Part shown: positions 7,409 through 13,868 of the stretch, piece after piece
How the letters are laid out: every line of letters begins with the position of its first letter
Position numbering within the stretch: position 1 is the stretch's first letter
DNA from: Chloroflexota bacterium
Lineage (GTDB): Bacteria > Chloroflexota > Chloroflexia > Thermomicrobiales > JADLAZ01
Length of the DNA stretch: 18,438 nucleotides
Direction of reading: 5' to 3'
Assembly: GCA_020849725.1 (NCBI GenBank)
Contig: JADLAZ010000143.1
Coordinates: forward strand, 1-18,438
Translations under genes and position numbers: made by a program
Notes under the pieces: model-generated
The model's database searches: none
Seen by the model: only the letters and a program-made list of their open reading frames with translations
Told to the model about the DNA's origin: nothing

Positions 7409-8266
7409 TTACGGACCGACGACCATGCCATGGGCCATCAAAGCATCGACGGCGGCCACGTCCGGCACGGCGGCCAGGCCATGGCCAGTGACGGTCAGCG
7501 CGCCGGCGGCGGAGGCATAGGCCGCGGCGGCGGCGGGCGTGTCGCCGGCCGCCAGCCGCACCATCAGCACAGCCGCGAACACGTCACCGGCCCCGGTCGG
7601 GTCGACTTCTTCGACCCGGTAGGCGCCGACCGGCACGACGCCGTTACCCTGATGCAGGAGCGAGCCCGCGGCGCCCCGCGTGACGACGACCAGGCCACCG
7701 CGCGCCAGCACCGGCGCGAACAGAGGCTCGGCGCTGGTCGCCTCCGCACCCTCCGACATGACCAGCACCCTCAGCGGCGCCCGGGCGAACGCATCCGGGT
7801 CGGCCGGTGGCCCCAGCGCCACCAGGCCGGTGGCATCCCAGCGCCGAAGCCAGCCTTGCGGCGTCGCGCCCAGCCAGAGCGGTGCGTGCCCGGCCAGTGC
7901 CGCCGGGTCGATCTCTCCAGCCAACGGACCCAAGTGGACGACGGGTGCGCTCCACCAAGCGGCCGGCATGGCGGCTAGGTCAATCGTCGGCGCCCGCTCG
8001 AGGAGGAACTGAGTGCGGTGACCGTCGCGGTAGCGATTGGCAAACACGGTCGCCTGCTCGGCCGGGAGACAATGCAGGAGCGCATCAGGCACCAGTGCGG
8101 CCACGTCCATCGCCACCGGCCCGGCGGTGACGATGCCGACGCGGCACCCGAGCCGCGTCGCTGCCAGCGCGCCGTACAGCGCGGTGCCGCCTGGCAACAC
8201 TGAGCCATCGGCTTGCTGGTCATGCGTCACGTGGCCGATGACCACGTAGTCCGGGATCAGCGTCAC
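7409..8266 (-). CDS. PfkB-family carbohydrate/nucleoside kinase
   Basis: This 285-residue ribokinase-fold protein phosphorylates a sugar, nucleoside or similar hydroxyl compound with ATP. The N-terminal PfkB elements are YVVIGHVTHD and PGGTALYGALAATRLG (about 25-40). The C-terminal signature is VDPTGAGDVFAAVL (221-234), with the catalytic base D228 and the GAGD anion hole. VVVTRGAAGSLL is the strand before it. The protein is on the short side for the family, and the middle contains HLGPLAGEID and LWLGATPQGWLR, where no substrate-specific motif is obvious to me. The start is a GTG at 8266 with a weak upstream purine stretch, so the start is less certain than the family. It lies between khpB and mnmE, separated from khpB by 97 bases holding a hairpin. 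Confidence 0.88.
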   Translation of the reverse strand: MTLIPDYVVIGHVTHDQQADGSVLPGGTALYGALAATRLGCRVGIVTAGPVAMDVAALVPDALLHCLPAEQATVFANRYRDGHRTQFLLERAPTIDLAAMPAAWWSAPVVHLGPLAGEIDPAALAGHAPLWLGATPQGWLRRWDATGLVALGPPADPDAFARAPLRVLVMSEGAEATSAEPLFAPVLARGGLVVVTRGAAGSLLHQGNGVVPVGAYRVEEVDPTGAGDVFAAVLMVRLAAGDTPAAAAAYASAAGALTVTGHGLAAVPDVAAVDALMAHGMVVGP

Positions 8267-8331
8267 CGCCTTTGTTCCCTCTCGCGACCCGCACGACCAG
8301 TCGCGCGGGCAACGTCGCGGCCGCGCAGGGC

Positions 8332-8357
8332 GCCGCGCGCCTCACGCGGCGCGCGGC
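8332..8357 (-). other. GC-rich hairpin just after khpB
   Basis: GCCGCGCGCC (8332-8341) and GGCGCGCGGC (8348-8357) form a perfect ten-base stem with a six-base loop, starting six bases past the khpB stop on the minus strand. There is no following T-run, so it is not a classical intrinsic terminator. It could attenuate read-through to the sugar kinase and mnmE, or protect the upstream mRNA 3' end. Confidence 0.45.
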
Positions 8358-8363
8358 AATGGC

Positions 8364-9224
8364 CTATCGGCCGCGCAGCCGGGGCGATATCGTGACCTTG
8401 CGCTGCTCACCCTCGCCTGACGACTCGGTGATGACCTGGCCATGGTCTTTAAGCGCCATGTGAATGACGCGCCGCTCGTTCGCCGGCATCGGCTCCAGCG
8501 TCACTGGCCGGTTGCTCTGCACCACGCGGTAGGCCACTCGCTGCGCCAGCCCCTCCAGACTCTCTTCGCGCCGGCGTCGGTAGCCACCCACGTCAACCAG
8601 CACCCGCGTCCACTGGTCGGTGCGCCGGTTCACGATCAGGTTGGCCACGTACTGCAGGGCGACCAGCGTCTCACCCTTGCGCCCAATCAGGACGCCGAGG
8701 TTGTTGCCCTGGACATCGAGCGCGGATGTCGGCGGGTCATCAGGCGAAAGATAGAGGTGCCGGCGGTCGCGCAGCGTGACACGGGCCGCAATGCCCATGT
8801 GAGTCAGCATCTCCTGCACTGTCTCCTGGGCCACGGCGTCGATCTGCCGCTGCGCCGGGTCATCGGCCACGGCTACCGCGCTGCCAACGTCCTCCTCGTC
8901 TTCCTCGTCATATTCGTCCTCATCCTCCTCCTCGTCTGTGACTTCCTCGACTACTGCGTCCTCCTCGTCCATCTCGTCGTCGTACTCGTCGTCCTCGTCG
9001 TCGTACTCGTCCTCATCATCATCGGCCGCCTGGTCTTCGGCGCGGGCCGCGGCGCTGACGCGCACCAGGGCCTCCTCGGCGCCGAAGCCGAAGATGCCGC
9101 CGGTCGGCTCACGCAGCACCTCGACCTCGACTTCGTCGCGCCGGCGGTTCAATTGCGCCAGCGCCAGTCGGATCGCCTCATCGACCGTCTTGGCCCGGAC
9201 CTCGATACGGATACTCGCGCTCAT
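8364..9224 (-). CDS. khpB: KhpB/Jag RNA-binding protein with a long acidic linker
   Basis: This 286-residue protein has the Jag/KhpB (EloR) architecture. The Jag_N domain covers residues 1-58 (IRIEVRAKTVDEAIRLALAQ and PTGGIFGFGAEEALVRV). A KH-II-like domain covers about 125-212 with the GRKG loop at 181-184 (NNLGVLIGRKGETLVALQY). A C-terminal R3H domain covers about 215-280 with the R251-x3-H255 motif (NERRVIHMALKDHG). The family binds RNA and influences cell elongation and division in Firmicutes, usually with KhpA. The oddity is residues 63-112, where 38 of 50 residues are Asp or Glu, an unusually acidic low-complexity linker. The ATG at 9224 has GAGGAAG about six to eight bases upstream. 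The position after yidC in the transcript is the family's conserved context. Confidence 0.95.
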   Translation of the reverse strand: MSASIRIEVRAKTVDEAIRLALAQLNRRRDEVEVEVLREPTGGIFGFGAEEALVRVSAAARAEDQAADDDEDEYDDEDDEYDDEMDEEDAVVEEVTDEEEDEDEYDEEDEEDVGSAVAVADDPAQRQIDAVAQETVQEMLTHMGIAARVTLRDRRHLYLSPDDPPTSALDVQGNNLGVLIGRKGETLVALQYVANLIVNRRTDQWTRVLVDVGGYRRRREESLEGLAQRVAYRVVQSNRPVTLEPMPANERRVIHMALKDHGQVITESSGEGEQRKVTISPRLRGR

Positions 9225-9322
9225 TGTCGCTTCCTCTTTCCCCCACCGCGCGGTCTCACCGACCGCGTCAACCTCTGCCGGGGCTGCCGCCGACGCAACG
9301 GCTCTCCGGCCGGCAGCCAGTG

Positions 9323-10303
9323 CTACGAGCGCCGCTGGCGCGAGCGGCGGGCCGACCGTCGGGTCGGCGTTACGTCATCGCTGCTGGGCGCCGGGTCGCT
9401 GGCAGCCGCTGGCGGCGCTGGTTCGCCCGCTCGACTGCGCTCGACATCCTCGACGCGACGGTTGATTTGCTGGTAGAGCCGGCCCATCAGGCCCGACGGC
9501 TCAGAAGAGGTCGTCGTGCCGGCGGCGCTGGTGTGGGTCACAACGACCTTGCTGCCCGCAGCCACGACTGTCGCTGGCACTGCCCAGCGCGGCACGGGCA
9601 GAAACTGCAGGCCCGGGAGATCGCGCAAGGAGCCGAAGCCGGTGATGAAATACTGCTGGACCGCACTGAAGATATTCTGAGTGATCCAGTAGATCACCGG
9701 TCCCGCGGCGAAGTTCCAGGCGAAGAAGCCAACCATCAGCGGCATGATTTGCAGCATCTGATTCATCATCTGCTGCTGTTGATCGAGTTGCTGCCCCGCC
9801 ACCCGCTGTGGCATCGCCATCCGCTGTTGGATGAACTGCGTCACCGTCACCACGACGACCAGGATGTACAGTGGGTCTGGCTGGGCGAGATTGGGAATCC
9901 AGAGAAATGACGTGCTGAAGCTCGATTCCGCGTAGACGGGGTGAGTCGCGATATTCAAGATCGAATAATAGAGACCAAAGAAAATTGGCATCTGGATCAC
10001 GATCGGCAGGCAACTGCCGAATGGGTTGACCCGCTGCTCCTGGTAGAGCTTCATCGTTTCAGCCGACAGCAGTTGCCGGTCGTGGCCGTACTTCTTCTGC
10101 AACTCCTTAATGCGGGGCTGGATTTCCTGCATTCTCTTGGCCGAGCGCAAGGACGTCAGTGTCAGCGGCACCATCGCCAGTTTGACGGCGATCGTCAGCA
10201 GGATGATCGCCACGCCGCTGCTGCCGGTCCAGGTCGCCAGGACCACAAGGACCCCTTCGATCAGCGCAACGAACTGAGACCAGCCAGGCACCTCGAATGG
10301 CAT
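9323..10303 (-). CDS. yidC: Membrane protein insertase YidC/Oxa1 family
   Basis: This 326-residue polytopic inner-membrane protein inserts and folds membrane proteins with or without SecYEG. Hydrophobic segments lie at about 10-28, 30-48, 97-118, 145-160, 184-200 and 200-222. The conserved cytoplasmic coiled-coil region after the second is RSAKRMQEIQPRIKELQKKY (53-72). NPFGSCLPIVIQMPIFFGLY (93-112) is the family core motif. It lacks the large periplasmic domain of proteobacterial YidC. A Gln-rich loop (about 170-178) and a charged, basic C-terminal tail (ending RRSARRSRQRRS), of the kind that contacts ribosomes, are present. GGAGG lies four bases before the ATG. It follows yidD by eight bases. 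Confidence 0.96.
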   Translation of the reverse strand: MPFEVPGWSQFVALIEGVLVVLATWTGSSGVAIILLTIAVKLAMVPLTLTSLRSAKRMQEIQPRIKELQKKYGHDRQLLSAETMKLYQEQRVNPFGSCLPIVIQMPIFFGLYYSILNIATHPVYAESSFSTSFLWIPNLAQPDPLYILVVVVTVTQFIQQRMAMPQRVAGQQLDQQQQMMNQMLQIMPLMVGFFAWNFAAGPVIYWITQNIFSAVQQYFITGFGSLRDLPGLQFLPVPRWAVPATVVAAGSKVVVTHTSAAGTTTSSEPSGLMGRLYQQINRRVEDVERSRAGEPAPPAAASDPAPSSDDVTPTRRSARRSRQRRS

Positions 10304-10311
10304 GACGCCTC

Positions 10312-10611
10312 CTACGGCCGGGTCACGTGCGTTCGAGCGGCCGCCCGCTGCTCGTGGGCCTCGAGCGCGGCGATGCGGGCTTCGTGTCGCTCGCGGTCAG
10401 CGGCGTCGACTGGGTCGAAGCCGCCATCACTCCAGGGATTGCAGCGCAGCAGTCGCCAACCGGCCTTCAGCCCGCCGCGCAGGACTCCGTGTCGCTCGAT
10501 CGCCTGATAGGCGTATTCGGAGCACGAGGGATAGTATCGGCAAGCCGGTGGCAGCAGCGGCGACAGCACTGCCTGATAGCCACGGATCACCCACAGAGCC
10601 AGCGCCCTCAT
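10312..10611 (-). CDS. yidD: Membrane protein insertion efficiency factor YidD
   Basis: This 99-residue small protein has the full DUF37/YidD signature. It starts with an amphipathic helix ([20 protein letters not shown]), followed by [19 protein letters not shown] and [18 protein letters not shown]. All three conserved Cys residues are present. YidD associates with the inner face of the membrane and assists YidC-dependent insertion. Its start codon overlaps the rnpA stop by four bases (ATGA), which implies translational coupling. The tail after GGFDPV is about 25 residues of charged sequence. Confidence 0.96.
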   Translation of the reverse strand: MRALALWVIRGYQAVLSPLLPPACRYYPSCSEYAYQAIERHGVLRGGLKAGWRLLRCNPWSDGGFDPVDAADRERHEARIAALEAHEQRAAARTHVTRP

Positions 10612-10979
10612 CCTGGCTGGCTCCGTTCACGGGTGCGCGCCGGCGCCGCTTGCAGCCGGGCACGCCGGACAAGATCGGCCAGGGTGACGCCGAGCTCGTG
10701 CGAGGTGCGAGTGGCGATTGGTCCGCGTGCCATCATCACGATATCGTATCCGGCGGGAAGGCTCGGCGCCAGCGTGCGCGCCGCCTCGCGCATGCGGCGC
10801 TTGATCCGGTTGCGGGTGACCGCGCCGCCCTGACGCTTGCTGACCACGACGGCGAAACGCGTCGTCGCCGCGCCGGTGGGCAGCGCGCACAGCGTCACCA
10901 CGTCGGACGACCAGCACCGCCCCTGCTGACGAACCCGGCGGATCTCATCGGCACGCCGGACCCGGTGACGACGGTCCAT
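10608..10979 (-). CDS. rnpA: Ribonuclease P protein component
   Basis: This 123-residue basic protein is the protein subunit of RNase P, which with the catalytic RNA removes tRNA 5' leaders. The RNR motif [13 protein letters not shown] lies at about 56-68. The N-terminal [17 protein letters not shown] and the central strand [14 protein letters not shown] are typical, and [11 protein letters not shown] matches the last core strand. GAGGAG lies five bases before the ATG at 10979. It follows rpmH by 18 bases and overlaps yidD by four. A short basic tail (about 105-123) follows the core. Confidence 0.96.
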   Translation of the reverse strand: MDRRHRVRRADEIRRVRQQGRCWSSDVVTLCALPTGAATTRFAVVVSKRQGGAVTRNRIKRRMREAARTLAPSLPAGYDIVMMARGPIATRTSHELGVTLADLVRRARLQAAPARTRERSQPG

Positions 10980-10997
10980 GGCCGCTCCTCAACGCGG

Positions 10998-11159
10998 CTA
11001 TCCCTTGCGGAAGGCCGTGTCGCTCACAGTGAGGATCTTGCGGCCCTTGCGACGGCGCGCCTTGATGACCGCACGCCCCCAGCGGTCGCTCATGCGGGCG
11101 CGGAAACCGTGGACGCGCAGCCGGCGCTGCTTCTTTGGCTGCCAGGTTCGCTTTGGCAC
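10998..11159 (-). CDS. rpmH: 50S ribosomal protein L34
   Basis: This 53-residue, very basic protein is a component of the large ribosomal subunit. It reads [20 protein letters not shown], then [19 protein letters not shown], closely matching the L34 consensus (RTxQPxxRKRxRxHGFRxRM and RRRKGR). The start is a GTG at 11159, with AAAGGAA seven bases upstream. No ATG exists at a suitable place. The protein is about six residues longer than usual, with a C-terminal extension (SDTAFRKG). It is the first protein gene of the rnpA-yidD-yidC-khpB cluster. dnaA, the common divergent neighbour, is replaced by tRNA-Phe upstream. Confidence 0.97.
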   Translation of the reverse strand: MPKRTWQPKKQRRLRVHGFRARMSDRWGRAVIKARRRKGRKILTVSDTAFRKG

Positions 11160-11304
11160 CGTGTGTTCCTTTCAGGCATGGCCCGCCGCGAGACCAGTGC
11201 GCGGTGCGGGATTGAGGCTCCGACACGCGGCCCGGGTCAGGCCGCCTGGGGCCGATGCCACACGGACGATCAACCCATCCGGACCGACCGGGCGGACTGC
11301 CAAG
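11160..11304 (-). other. Gap between tRNA-Phe and rpmH
   Basis: No gene is visible in these 145 bases. The clearest structure is an interrupted inverted repeat, GGCCC (11229-11233) and CAGG (11238-11241) with CCTG (11245-11248) and GGGCC (11249-11253). It could fold in the tRNA-rpmH transcript. There is no T-run and no clear separate rpmH promoter, so co-transcription with the tRNA is likely. I see no DnaA boxes. Confidence 0.4.
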
Positions 11305-11377
11305 TGCCAAGGCGCGGACTTGAACCGCGGACCCCATCATTTTCAGTGATGTGCTCTACCAACTGAGCTACCTTGGC
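11305..11377 (-). tRNA. tRNA-Phe (GAA)
   Basis: The minus strand folds into a complete 73-base cloverleaf. The acceptor stem GCCAAGG pairs perfectly with CCTTGGC, followed by discriminator A. The D arm is GCTC/GAGC with loop AGTTGGTA. The anticodon stem is CATCA/TGATG with loop CTGAAAA, giving anticodon GAA (Phe). The five-base variable loop is GGGTC. The T arm is CGCGG/CCGCG with loop TTCAAGT. The 3' CCA is not encoded (the next bases are CTT), so it needs CCA-adding enzyme. Confidence 0.98.
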
Positions 11378-11419
11378 GCGCGCAGCCGACATTTGCCGCC
11401 GGATGGCGCAACGGTGGGT

Positions 11420-11447
11420 ATTGTATCGCTCTCAGCAGGGAAGTCAA
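11420..11447 (-). promoter_or_regulatory. Promoter for tRNA-Phe and probably the rpmH cluster
   Basis: The minus strand has TTGACT (11442-11447), a 16-base spacer and TACAAT (11420-11425), with transcription expected to begin about 30-40 bases before the mature tRNA 5' end. It is the only good promoter upstream of the cluster that I can see. The strength of the boxes fits a highly expressed tRNA or ribosomal operon. Confidence 0.7.
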
Positions 11448-11501
11448 GGCCGACGCGAGCAGTCGCCGGTTGCGCCGCGGGACGACTGTTTCCGGCACAC
11501 G

Positions 11502-11518
11502 GTGACACTTTTGTGACA
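11502..11518. repeat. Direct repeat GTGACA, 11-base period
   Basis: GTGACA occurs at 11502-11507 and again at 11513-11518. The copies are one helical turn apart, about 55 bases upstream of the tRNA-Phe -35 box and just past the MoxR gene stop. Tandem sites in this phase can bind a dimeric activator. There is no direct evidence for this, and chance is possible. Confidence 0.3.
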
Positions 11519-11534
11519 TTGAGGCGAGCCGGTG

Positions 11535-12527
<993 letters not shown>

Positions 12528-12650
12528 CGGCGGACTACTCCTCTCGCGGAATACGACCACTCCGACCGCAGCGAACCAGCTCGTGCCACGCGGCCGATGT
12601 CGATAATCGTACCAGAGCGCGCCGGTCGCCACCACGACGCGGCCAGTGGC

Positions 12651-13034
12651 CTAGCCGGCCAGCAGCGCCACGATCTCGACCTCGACGCGTGCATCGCGGG
12701 GCAGCCGGGCTACCTGCACAGTGCTGCGGGCGGGTGGCTGGTTTGGAAAGTACGTTGCATAGACTTCGTTGAACGCGGCAAAGTCCGCCAGATCGGCCAG
12801 AAAGCAGGTCGTCTTCACGGAACTGTCAAGTGACGTGCCCGCCGCGGCGAGCACTGCTGCCAAATTGTCGAGTACCCGCCGCGTCTGGACCTGGATATCG
12901 CCGTCCACAATCTGGCCGGTCGCGGGGTCGAGTGGCAGTTGTCCGGAGGCGAATACGAAACCGTTGGCAAGGATCGCCTGCGAGTAGGGACCGATCGCGG
13001 CGGGGGCGGCCGAGGTGCTGACTGGTGACTTCAT
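12651..13034 (-). CDS. RidA family reactive-intermediate deaminase
   Basis: This 127-residue protein matches the full RidA (YjgF/YER057c/UK114) length. RidA proteins are cytosolic trimers that hydrolyse reactive enamine/imine intermediates made by PLP enzymes. Visible family features are GPYSQAILANGFVFASGQLP (15-34), the TRRVLDNLAAVLAAAG helix, and PPARSTVQVARLP with the key Arg at R103. The end is VEVEIVALLAG, with E119 at the usual Glu. GGAGG lies nine bases before the ATG at 13034. It is 123 bases upstream of the MoxR gene on the same strand. A TATACA box at 13093-13098 is a possible -10 on this strand, with no clear -35. Confidence 0.95.
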   Translation of the reverse strand: MKSPVSTSAAPAAIGPYSQAILANGFVFASGQLPLDPATGQIVDGDIQVQTRRVLDNLAAVLAAAGTSLDSSVKTTCFLADLADFAAFNEVYATYFPNQPPARSTVQVARLPRDARVEVEIVALLAG

Positions 13035-13170
13035 CGCGTGCTTCCTCCAACGACGTGCAGGGACTCCGGCCACCGACTTGGGCAGCGGTCGATGTATAGC
13101 ATGCGACGCGGTGGCCCGGCCAGTCGCCCGAGTTGTCGCACCGCCGGCGCCGTGGGGAATGGCGATCCGC

Positions 13171-13201
13171 CCGCGACGGCGGTTGACAACTGCCGTCGCG
13201 G
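13171..13201. promoter_or_regulatory. 31-bp palindrome centred on the -35 box (candidate operator)
   Basis: CCGCGACGGC (13171-13180) is repeated exactly in reverse complement as GCCGTCGCGG (13192-13201). The inner bases GTTG (13182-13185) and CAAC (13187-13190) also pair around the central A at 13186. Only the pair 13181/13191 (G/T) fails. The centre is the A of the TTGACA -35 box, so a protein bound here would block RNA polymerase. Confidence 0.7.
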
Positions 13202-13211
13202 CGGCTAGAGT
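13183..13211 (+). promoter_or_regulatory. Sigma70-type promoter of the Glu-receiver gene
   Basis: A perfect TTGACA (13183-13188), a 17-base spacer and TAGAGT (13206-13211) lie on the plus strand. Initiation is expected near 13218. That is also the position of an in-frame ATG, so either a leaderless 201-residue product or, more likely, a leader of about 160 bases before the ATG at 13377 would result. Confidence 0.75.
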
Positions 13212-13337
13212 GTAACCATGGCACGAAGGGGTGCGGAGTTTGGTGCGGTGGGCCGAGCCACCGTACAGCTTGCCGGACTCCGCGACGGTCTGCGCACCGG
13301 TCCGTGCCAGGGCGGTTGGACAGGATGGGGCCGACCG

Positions 13338-13358
13338 CCGGGCCATGGTGTGGCCCGG
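13338..13358 (+). other. Leader hairpin next to the ribosome binding site
   Basis: CCGGGCCA (13338-13345) and TGGCCCGG (13351-13358) form a perfect eight-base stem with a five-base loop. It ends six bases before the GGAGGG (13365-13370) of the receiver gene. In RNA it could affect ribosome access or be bound by a regulator. No riboswitch family is recognised. Confidence 0.4.
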
Positions 13359-13376
13359 ACCAGTGGAGGGACCGCG

Positions 13377-13823
13377 ATGGATCCGGTAGTGGTGGTGGAT
13401 GAGAACCCGGCCGTCGTTACGGTGATCGCTAGCGTACTCAACGATGCCGGCCATGAGGTGATCGGGTGCCTCGATCTGAGCCAGGCAGAGATGATGATCG
13501 AGCAGTACCGTCCGGGTGCCGTGCTGCTTGAGCTTCGCCGGCGTAACGAGTACGCTGGGTGGTCGCTGCTGTGCCGCCTCCGGCAGTTGCCGGACACGCG
13601 CGGCATTCCGCTGCTGGTCACTTCGGGTGACGTGGGGCTGCTCAATCGCTACGAGCAGCAGTTGGCGGCCTATGGGGTCAGTGTCCTGCGCAAACCCTTC
13701 GCCTTCGGGGCGCTGGTGGACCGCGTGACCGCGCTTGTGCGGGCCGCCGAGCGAGCCGAGCGTCAGCTGATGGATACGACACTCCTACCGGACTCGATGG
13801 GAGAGTCGCTCCTGTCGCCGTGA
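13377..13823 (+). CDS. Stand-alone receiver domain protein with Glu at the phospho-acceptor site
   Basis: This 148-residue protein is a receiver domain (about 1-125) plus a short charged tail, with no output domain. Strand 1 is VVVVDEN with the acidic pair D8/E9. Strand 3 is AVLLELRRRN, where the phosphorylated Asp is replaced by Glu (E52). Strand 4 is PLLVTSGD with T82, and strand 5 is SVLRKPFAF with K106. All switch residues except the acceptor are therefore conserved. Glu at this position can mimic the phosphorylated state in some response regulators; whether it does so here is unknown. The ATG at 13377 has GGAGGG six bases upstream. An in-frame ATG at 13218 would add 53 residues without domain similarity. 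No histidine kinase is nearby. The gene converges on the dehydrogenase with a 45-base gap. Confidence 0.88.
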   Translation: MDPVVVVDENPAVVTVIASVLNDAGHEVIGCLDLSQAEMMIEQYRPGAVLLELRRRNEYAGWSLLCRLRQLPDTRGIPLLVTSGDVGLLNRYEQQLAAYGVSVLRKPFAFGALVDRVTALVRAAERAERQLMDTTLLPDSMGESLLSP

Positions 13824-13868
13824 GGCGGTCTGAGCGCCACCAGGTCGCCGGCCCCAGCAACGATATGC

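Larger units (their letters stand above)
13035..13376. other. Intergenic region between ridA-like gene and Glu-receiver gene
   Basis: This 342-base divergent gap holds the weak ridA-side -10 (13093-13098), the palindrome and promoter at 13171-13211, and the leader of the receiver gene (about 13218-13376). The leader can pair GCGGAGT (13233-13239) with ACTCCGC (13277-13283), enclosing CGGTGG/CCACCG (13246-13251/13258-13263). A separate hairpin lies at 13338-13358. I see no small protein gene with its own ribosome binding site. Confidence 0.6.

Noticed and set aside
6842..7978. Plus-strand open frame opposite mnmE and the PfkB kinase
   Set aside because: Antisense to two conserved genes, Gly/Arg/His-rich, no recognisable motif.
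8442..9476. Plus-strand open frame with a long Val/Leu/Ile-rich stretch resembling a membrane segment
   Set aside because: It is the complement of the Asp/Glu-rich codons of khpB; GAC/GAG read backwards gives Val/Leu.
10302..11366. Plus-strand open frame across yidD, rnpA, rpmH and the tRNA
   Set aside because: It runs opposite four well-supported genes including a tRNA; the translation is low-complexity Arg/Ala/Pro sequence.
11160..11534. Possible replication origin next to rpmH
   Set aside because: No dnaA, no DnaA-box cluster and no AT-rich unwinding region is visible.
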